A stretch of 33,848 bases of DNA from Rickettsia typhi (lineage in GTDB: Bacteria > Pseudomonadota > Alphaproteobacteria > Rickettsiales > JABSSG01): contig CAMCSP010000005.1 of assembly GCA_945877755.1 (NCBI GenBank), forward strand, positions 1 to 33,848, read 5' to 3'. Under the pieces are notes generated by a model. It saw only the letters and a list, made by a program, of their open reading frames with translations. It did no database searches and was not told the origin of the DNA. Made by a program: the position numbers and the translations under genes. Of the stretch, positions 27,163 through 33,848 are shown piece after piece; within the stretch, counting starts at the first letter, position 1, and every line of letters begins with the position of its first letter.

Positions 27163-29100
27163 CTAGCATGCTTGTTCAGTAATTTTCTCTTTTGATAATG
27201 GTTTTGATTTCATCTCTAATATTTCTGAAATTGTGGAGAATATTTGCTTTGCATTTAATCCACATTCTTCATATTGCTCATCTTGAGTTGCTTGTTCTGT
27301 AAATAAATCAGGTATAAACAAATTACGTATTATAAGATGATTATTACCGAACATATCATTTTGCAATAAATAGTTATTTACATACGACCCAAAGCCGCCA
27401 ATGCTTCCTTCTTCTATTGTCACAAGTATTTGATGATTTTTGGCAAGGTTTCTGATTAATTTTTCATCAATAGGTTTGGCGAATCTAGCATCAGCAATAG
27501 TGCAGTTGATATTATGTTTCTTGAATAGTAACTCCGCAGCTTTTTGTACTTCTTGCAACCTTGTGCCTAATGAAATTATAGCTACAGCACTACCTTGTTG
27601 AATAATTCTTCCTATGCCAACAGCTATCATTTCTGGAATAAGGTTAGCATTAGTTCCGATGATTTCTCCACGAGGATAACGAAATGCTACTGGTACATCA
27701 TTTATTTGTGAAGCTGTTAGGATCATATTTGCTAGTTCTTGTTCATCACTTGCTGCCATAACTATAAAATTAGGCAAGGTCCCTAAATAGGTGATATCAA
27801 ATGAGCCTGCATGTGTTGATCCATCTGCTCCTACTAAACCAGCTCGGTCTATAGCAAATTTGACTGGCAATTTTTGTATAGCGACATCATGAACTATTTG
27901 ATCATATGCTCTTTGTAAAAATGTAGAATAAATTGCTACAAAAGGTTTATAACCTTCACAGGCAAGGCCAGCAGCAAATGTTACTGCATGTTGTTCAGCA
28001 ATACCAACGTCAAAAAATCTTTCCGGGTATTTTTGTTGAAAAGTATCTAAGCCAGTACCTGAGGTCATGGCTGCGGTAATTGCGACTATTTTTTCATCAC
28101 TCTCTGCTATTTCATTTAAGATTTTTGCAAAAATTTGGGTGTAAGTTGGTTTAGAAGCAGTATTTTTTTTTTGGATACGAGTTTCAAGGCAGAATTTGCC
28201 AACTGCATGAAATTTTTCTGCAGAAGCCTCTGGTGATTGGAATCCTCTTCCTTTTTCGGTTACTGCATGTATCAAAATAGGTTTTTTTATAGTGTTGGTG
28301 TCATCTCTTACATTTTCTAAAACTTTTACTAAGGTTTCTAAATCATGACCATCTAATGGCCCGATATAATAAAAACCTAGCTCTTCAAAAATGTTGCCAT
28401 TTTTAGTCACAGATTTAAGGTTTTTCTCAATTTTTTGTAAAGCTCTTATTATAAACTTGCTTCCTGGCAGATTTGTAACTGAGGTCTTGATAGTGTCGCG
28501 TATAGTTAAGTATGGCTTTGAAGAGATAAACCTTGATAAATAGCTGCTCATTGCACCTACGGCTGGCGATATTGACATATTGTTATCATTGAGGATTACG
28601 ATTAGCCTGTTACTCAATGAACCAGCATTATTTATTGCTTCATATGCCATGCCAGCGCTAATTGCACCATCGCCAATTACTGTGATCACTCTATTCGTGC
28701 TATTAGATAGCATTTTTGCTATCTCCATCCCTAGGCCTGCAGATATTGATGTAGAGCTATGACCAGTGCCAAAACAATCATACATATTTTCTGTACGTTT
28801 TGTAAACCCTGACAAACCATTTTTTTGTCTAAGTGTAGGCATTTTATCCCGACGTCCAGTTAGAATTTTATGTGGATAGCTTTGATGACCAACATCCCAA
28901 ATCAGTCTGTCTACCGGGGTATTGAATACGTAATGTAATGCTGTGGTTAGCTCAACAACTCCTAAACTTGCTCCTAAGTGACCACCAGTTTGTGACACAA
29001 TATTGATGATTTCACTGCGCAGCTCTTTACAAAGTTGTAAAAGTTGATCAGAATTGAAATACTTAATATCATTTGGGCTTTTTATTGTATCTAATAACAT
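27163..29100 (-). CDS. dxs: 1-deoxy-D-xylulose-5-phosphate synthase
   Basis: GGHLGASLGVVELTTALHYVFNTPVDRLIWDVGHQSYPHKILTGR, GDGAISAGMAYEAINNAG, DRAGLVGADGSTHAGSFDI. Confidence 0.98.
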   Translation of the reverse strand: MLLDTIKSPNDIKYFNSDQLLQLCKELRSEIINIVSQTGGHLGASLGVVELTTALHYVFNTPVDRLIWDVGHQSYPHKILTGRRDKMPTLRQKNGLSGFTKRTENMYDCFGTGHSSTSISAGLGMEIAKMLSNSTNRVITVIGDGAISAGMAYEAINNAGSLSNRLIVILNDNNMSISPAVGAMSSYLSRFISSKPYLTIRDTIKTSVTNLPGSKFIIRALQKIEKNLKSVTKNGNIFEELGFYYIGPLDGHDLETLVKVLENVRDDTNTIKKPILIHAVTEKGRGFQSPEASAEKFHAVGKFCLETRIQKKNTASKPTYTQIFAKILNEIAESDEKIVAITAAMTSGTGLDTFQQKYPERFFDVGIAEQHAVTFAAGLACEGYKPFVAIYSTFLQRAYDQIVHDVAIQKLPVKFAIDRAGLVGADGSTHAGSFDITYLGTLPNFIVMAASDEQELANMILTASQINDVPVAFRYPRGEIIGTNANLIPEMIAVGIGRIIQQGSAVAIISLGTRLQEVQKAAELLFKKHNINCTIADARFAKPIDEKLIRNLAKNHQILVTIEEGSIGGFGSYVNNYLLQNDMFGNNHLIIRNLFIPDLFTEQATQDEQYEECGLNAKQIFSTISEILEMKSKPLSKEKITEQAC

Positions 29101-29196
29101 GAGATATGCAAATGAGTTGTTGGTTAAGATGATGCATAGTAGTATTACTATAGATTGGCTTATTTGTAAATGATGAACTACTTTTAGAGGGTTAAT

Positions 29197-29496
29197 ATGG
29201 GTGAAAATAGCGGTAGCGTTGCAAACGATCCTTTGTTTGTGGGATTAACTCGCCCAACTATGTTTTTAGGTGTTAGTTTCTCTTTTGCTCTACTAAATGG
29301 TTTTATTAATATTATTGCTTATATTAATGCACCTAGCCTTAAAGTAATATTTATTGCAGTCTTAATTCATATGATTGGCTATATTATTTGTTTTAAGGAG
29401 CCTTTGTTTTTAGAGCTTTACTTAAAAAGGGGAGCTGTAGCCACCAGATGTAAGAATAAGAGGTTTCATGGGGCTAACTCTTACGACCTTTATTAA
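29197..29496 (+). CDS. virB3: Type IV secretion system protein VirB3
   Basis: DPLFVGLTRPTMFLGVSFSFALLNGFI, 2 TM, directly upstream of virB4. Confidence 0.93.
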   Translation: MGENSGSVANDPLFVGLTRPTMFLGVSFSFALLNGFINIIAYINAPSLKVIFIAVLIHMIGYIICFKEPLFLELYLKRGAVATRCKNKRFHGANSYDLY

Positions 29497-29511
29497 ACTA
29501 ATACTTGGATT

Positions 29512-31941
29512 GTGATGAAATTATTTAAGAATCGTTCTGCTAGAGACAAGTATGCTAAAGACGAATATTCGGCTTCAAATTTCATACCTTATTCTTGTCA
29601 TTGGAATAGACGTACTATTCTCACAAAAAATGAGGAATTACTACAGGTTATCAAGGTAGGCGGTTTCTCTTTTGAAACTGCTGATGATGAAGATTTAGAT
29701 ATAAAGAAGAACCTTAGAAATAATTTACTTAAAGGATTATCAACTGGTGGTATTTCATTATTTTTTCATACAGTGCGTAGAAGGCAAAGTGTTGTTGATA
29801 CAGAAAATGGGGGTATAGATTCTCATGAAAGAGATAGCATTAGTTTTACAGAATTTGTAAATCAAGAATGGCAGAAGAAACAATTAAGTCAGGAGGCGTT
29901 TGTCAATGAGCTATTCATAACTGTTGTTCGTGGGCCTGATAAAGGAGGTGCAGCAATTTTTGAATATTTATTGAAAAAGTTCCAGCAAAAGACCGATAAA
30001 AGCAGTTGGGAAAGTCAGATGCGAGATATGCACGAGGAACTTGAGGAGACTACTGGTAGGATTATGGCTACTTTATCTGACTATAGTCCAAAATTATTGT
30101 CTGTTGTTGAAACAGAAAATGGTCCTTCATCTGAGATATTAGAATTTCTTGGCAAGATAGTTAATTGCGGTTATTCAAGCCCTTATATTCCTCCATTAAA
30201 TAATATTGATCAATATCTGCCTACACATCGAATATATTTTGGGTATAAGTCTATTGAGGTTACAGGTCCTATGGGGCAAAGATATGCTGGTATCATTGCA
30301 GTTAAGGAGTATGGCCCAACAACCTCTGCTGGTATGATGGATGGTTTTCTTAGGATGCCTTTTGAGTTTATTATAAGCCAGTCCTTTGTTTTTACAAATC
30401 GTCAGGTAGCAATTGGTAAAATGCAACTTCAACAGAACCGCATGATTCAAGCTGAGGATAAAGCAGTTTCTCAAATAGTAGAAATTTCCAATGCGCTTGA
30501 TATGGCTATGAGCGGTCAAATAGGCTTTGGAGAGCATACTCTCACAATGTTATGTTTAGAAGACAGTCCTAAAAAATTAGAATTTGCTTTGAACCAAGCC
30601 ATAGTTGAGCTTAGTAATTGCGGTCTGCAGCCAGTTAGAGAAAAAGTTAACCTAGAACCAGCTTTCTGGGGGCAACTACCCTGTAATGAAAGCTATATGG
30701 TTAGGAAGGCAGTTATAAATACGCTAAATTTAGCAAGCTTTGCGTCTTTGCATAACTATCCTGTCGGTAAGGCAAAAGGAAATCATTGGGGTGATGCAGT
30801 AACAGTATTTAATACCACTTCTGGCACTCCTTATTTCTTTAATTTTCATTTGAGGGATGTTGGTCACACTACTATTATTGGTCCAACTGGTGCTGGTAAA
30901 ACTGTATTGATGAATTTTTTATGTGCTCAGGCACAGAAATTTCAATGCAGGATGTTCTTCTTTGATAAAGATCGTGGAGCGGAGATATTCATTCGTGCTA
31001 TTAACGGAGTTTATAATGTCATAGACCCTGGTAAAGCTTGCGGGTTTAATCCATTAAAACTTCCTGAAAATAGTGAGAATAAAAGTTTCTTGCTTGATTG
31101 GCTAAAGCTTTTGGTGACAGTGAATGGGGAGGAAATAACTGCAGAAAACATTAAGCTTCTGAGTATAGCAATAGAAGGTAATTATAAATTAAATTACGAA
31201 GATAGAATCTTGCGCAACATTGTACCATTTCTTGGAATGAACAGTGAGGCTAGCTTAGCAAGTAGAATTGATATGTGGCACTCTAATGGCTCTCATGCCA
31301 AGGTATTTGATAATGAAGTTGATATAGTAGATTTCTCTAAATCTGATACATTTGGGTTTGAAATGGCAGAGTTGTTAAAAGATACCATGGCATTAGGACC
31401 GGTATTATTATATGTGTTTCACCGAATTAACATCTCCTTAGATGGATCACCGACTATGGTTGTGCTTGATGAGGCATGGGCTCTCATCGATAATGCTGTA
31501 TTTGCTCCTAGAATTAAAGATTGGCTAAAAGTTTTACGCAAACTGAATGCTTTCGTAATTTTTGCAACTCAAAGCGTTGAAGATGCGAGTAAAAGCGCTA
31601 TTAGTGATACTCTTATTCAGCAAACAGCAACTCAGATTTTCTTGCCTAATCTTAAGGCTACCGATGTATATAGAACTTCTTTTATGTTAACTAAACGAGA
31701 ATATATTCTTATAAAAAGCACTGATCCAGGAAGTAGGTTTTTTCTTGTAAAACAAGGTACGGATGCAGTTATTGCAAGGCTTGATCTTTATGGAATGGAA
31801 GATATTATTAATGTTTTATCAGGACGCAGTGAAACTGTATTATTATTATATGAAATAATGGACGAATATGGCCAAGACCCTAAAGATTGGTTGCCAATTT
31901 TTTATAAAAAATGCAGAGAGCTGAGCAATGTAAAGAAATGA
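29512..31941 (+). CDS. virB4: Type IV secretion system ATPase VirB4
   Basis: Walker A IIGPTGAGKTVLMNFLCAQ, Walker B MVVLDEAWALI, FATQSVEDA; full-length VirB4. Confidence 0.97.
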   Translation: MMKLFKNRSARDKYAKDEYSASNFIPYSCHWNRRTILTKNEELLQVIKVGGFSFETADDEDLDIKKNLRNNLLKGLSTGGISLFFHTVRRRQSVVDTENGGIDSHERDSISFTEFVNQEWQKKQLSQEAFVNELFITVVRGPDKGGAAIFEYLLKKFQQKTDKSSWESQMRDMHEELEETTGRIMATLSDYSPKLLSVVETENGPSSEILEFLGKIVNCGYSSPYIPPLNNIDQYLPTHRIYFGYKSIEVTGPMGQRYAGIIAVKEYGPTTSAGMMDGFLRMPFEFIISQSFVFTNRQVAIGKMQLQQNRMIQAEDKAVSQIVEISNALDMAMSGQIGFGEHTLTMLCLEDSPKKLEFALNQAIVELSNCGLQPVREKVNLEPAFWGQLPCNESYMVRKAVINTLNLASFASLHNYPVGKAKGNHWGDAVTVFNTTSGTPYFFNFHLRDVGHTTIIGPTGAGKTVLMNFLCAQAQKFQCRMFFFDKDRGAEIFIRAINGVYNVIDPGKACGFNPLKLPENSENKSFLLDWLKLLVTVNGEEITAENIKLLSIAIEGNYKLNYEDRILRNIVPFLGMNSEASLASRIDMWHSNGSHAKVFDNEVDIVDFSKSDTFGFEMAELLKDTMALGPVLLYVFHRINISLDGSPTMVVLDEAWALIDNAVFAPRIKDWLKVLRKLNAFVIFATQSVEDASKSAISDTLIQQTATQIFLPNLKATDVYRTSFMLTKREYILIKSTDPGSRFFLVKQGTDAVIARLDLYGMEDIINVLSGRSETVLLLYEIMDEYGQDPKDWLPIFYKKCRELSNVKK

Positions 31942-33848
31942 ATAAAATTAAGAAAAACATTAGAATATTTTTATATTTAGTTTCAGCGATTGTTGTTGCT
32001 GCGTGTAATTGTAATGCAGAAGGCCTAGATAATAATCTGGCTCAAACTCCATTAGGAGCTAATTGTGTTGCTACTATTAACTTTATTGTTCCTTCTACAA
32101 CTAACGTTGACCCTATAACATCACATTTTGCTAATTTAATAAAGAGTGTTGAAATTGGTGCGCTTGGTAATATAAATCAAGAGGGGAGTTATATAATTTG
32201 TAATAGCACGAACGATGCATTGCAATCGTGCCTTTATGGAAGTAGTGCCGGAAACAATACGTTTACATTAACTTCAGATTATACTGCCGCTACCCCTAAC
32301 CCAAAAGTACCAGCGCTCGATAGTGCGGGAAAACCTATCATTGATGCTAATAACAATCCAGTATATTGTCCTTTAACAAGGTCTGATGTGGATACTGAAG
32401 ATATTATGGCTGTTTTTACTTATAATGGTACAGAATATCCTATTAAACCAAATATAAATGGCCCTGTGGTTGAGGTGATTCCTGGTAATTTTGGAATTGG
32501 AGGGTTTCGAGCAATTAAGGTTGGCACCCCTTTAACTGGAGTATCTGTTTGTTTGGCGATGCAGGGAACCCAGGGATATATATATATTGGGTGTAAAAGT
32601 CCTCCAATTCCTAACACTCCTTCGGGAAATACTGCTTGTACTGCTGGTGCTAGTAGCCACTCTAAAGCATTTTTCTCGGTAAGTGGCAGAGTAATAGAGT
32701 GTGTGCAGGACTTATTTGCAACAGTGTTTAGCACGAGTAGTATGTCTGGTTGTACTAACCCACCATGTACTACTATTTTTCAGAAATTTCAAACTGGCAT
32801 GCAGAATATTGTCCAAGCGGCGCTTGTTCTTTACGTAATAATTTTTGGTATTAATGTATCTCTTAGCACAGAGGTACCGAAGAAAAGTGAAATATTAATT
32901 GCTTTATTTAAGATTATTTTAGTGATGTATTTTTCTGTAGGGCTAACGGTTGATGGCACTAGTTCGAGTGGGATTGTAGATTATGTTTATCCACTTCTAA
33001 AAGCTGCAATGAATTCTTTTGCACAATATGTTCTTGCGGCGGTTCCAGGGTTTTGTGAATATGTTCCTGCTTCGTATCCAACAGAGAATGGTGTAAATTA
33101 TTCTTATCTGGCGTTGTGGGATGCTCTTGATTGTAGAGTTGGTTATTATCTTGGTTTTTATAGTATTTTTACTCCTAATCTTAATGGATTTTTTGGAATA
33201 TTATCACTTATATTTCCACTGCTTTTTGCTATGAAGTTTTTGTTTATAGCATTTATGTTGTGTCTTGGAGTATTCATCTTGTCCATAGTAGTGTATTTTG
33301 TACATGTGTATATTTTAGCATTACTTGGGGTAACTATGATGGCGTATTTAGCTCCGATCTTTGTACCATGTGTTTTATTTGAAAAAACAAAAGATCATTT
33401 TGACTCATGGAAGAGTCTATTGATATCCTATACTTTACAACCAACTATTTTGACAGCATTTTTAGCAGTTATGCTTGTTGTATTTGATCAAATAATTTTT
33501 GGTACATGCACATTTGAGCCACAGTCCCTTGGAAGTTATACTTATTGGGTTATTTCCTCTAGTTCTGATCCAGCATGCTCCAATTCTTTTGGTTATCAGC
33601 TTGGTAGGGCTGATCCTGATACTATAAATTTATTGTTTTTTAGCGTTTCTATTTTTGATCCTGATATCGCAGGTCCTTTATTTAGCGGATTAGTTAAGGC
33701 AATGATTTTTGCTTTTATATTTTACTTCTTTTCTGAGTCTTTAGGAGAGTTTGCTGGGGAACTTACTGGTGGTAATAATTTGAGTAATATTGCTATAAGT
33801 CCAAGCGAGATAATGAAGCAAGCTGCTGGAAAAATGTATAAAAAAGTA
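31938..33848 (+). CDS. virB6: Type IV secretion system VirB6 family protein, partial (open at right edge)
   Basis: ATG at 31938 overlapping the virB4 stop (atga); open for 637 codons to the edge: MNKIKKNIRIFLYLVSAIVVAACNCNAEG..., with KKSEILIALFKIILVMYFSVGLT and YLAPIFVPCVLFEKTKDHFDSWKSLLISYTLQPTILTAFLAVM, the VirB6 core. Missed by the ORF track because no stop lies in the window. Confidence 0.93.
   Translation, partial: MNKIKKNIRIFLYLVSAIVVAACNCNAEGLDNNLAQTPLGANCVATINFIVPSTTNVDPITSHFANLIKSVEIGALGNINQEGSYIICNSTNDALQSCLYGSSAGNNTFTLTSDYTAATPNPKVPALDSAGKPIIDANNNPVYCPLTRSDVDTEDIMAVFTYNGTEYPIKPNINGPVVEVIPGNFGIGGFRAIKVGTPLTGVSVCLAMQGTQGYIYIGCKSPPIPNTPSGNTACTAGASSHSKAFFSVSGRVIECVQDLFATVFSTSSMSGCTNPPCTTIFQKFQTGMQNIVQAALVLYVIIFGINVSLSTEVPKKSEILIALFKIILVMYFSVGLTVDGTSSSGIVDYVYPLLKAAMNSFAQYVLAAVPGFCEYVPASYPTENGVNYSYLALWDALDCRVGYYLGFYSIFTPNLNGFFGILSLIFPLLFAMKFLFIAFMLCLGVFILSIVVYFVHVYILALLGVTMMAYLAPIFVPCVLFEKTKDHFDSWKSLLISYTLQPTILTAFLAVMLVVFDQIIFGTCTFEPQSLGSYTYWVISSSSDPACSNSFGYQLGRADPDTINLLFFSVSIFDPDIAGPLFSGLVKAMIFAFIFYFFSESLGEFAGELTGGNNLSNIAISPSEIMKQAAGKMYKKV

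Noticed and set aside
30196-30537. 113-aa minus ORF
   Set aside because: Antisense to virB4, no recognisable domain.
32420-32734. 104-aa minus ORF
   Set aside because: Antisense to the second virB6, which is the real gene on the plus strand.
1-33848. CRISPR array or defence island
   Set aside because: No regularly spaced direct repeats and no cas, restriction or toxin-antitoxin genes recognised in the window.

Overview
AT-rich (alphaproteobacterial, Rickettsiales-like) chromosomal window. From left to right it contains: (1) the N-terminus of an IS1595/ISXO2-type transposase running off the left edge (minus strand); (2) a GrpB-GNAT fusion gene and an alpha/beta hydrolase; (3) a minus-strand thiamine operon (SemiSWEET/PQ-loop transporter, thiamine pyrophosphokinase, HAD phosphatase, TenA) preceded by a clear TPP riboswitch; (4) an MFS transporter, a divergent peptide deformylase, a DUF2000 protein and a TPR protein; (5) tRNA-Gln(UUG), mnmA, an APC permease, hisS, prfA, a 2OG-Fe(II) oxygenase and sdhCDAB; (6) an AGCS sodium/alanine symporter with an apparent 3' frameshift; (7) a Rickettsiales-style dispersed type IV secretion cluster: a large virB6 paralogue, an orphan receiver protein, a Cys/Pro-rich secreted orphan, an MHS/ProP-type MFS transporter, dxs (minus), virB3, virB4, and a second virB6 open at the right edge that the ORF track missed. 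The most interesting observations are the TPP riboswitch controlling a SemiSWEET gene (candidate thiamine-compound transporter, with a HAD-TenA pair resembling plant TH2), a 94-nt dispersed intergenic repeat present twice with imperfect terminal inverted repeats, a ~100-bp palindromic element next to proP, and the uncharacterised Cys-rich secreted protein plus receiver embedded among virB genes. No CRISPR array, prophage or classical defence system was seen. All product calls come from reading motifs by eye; no database search was run.
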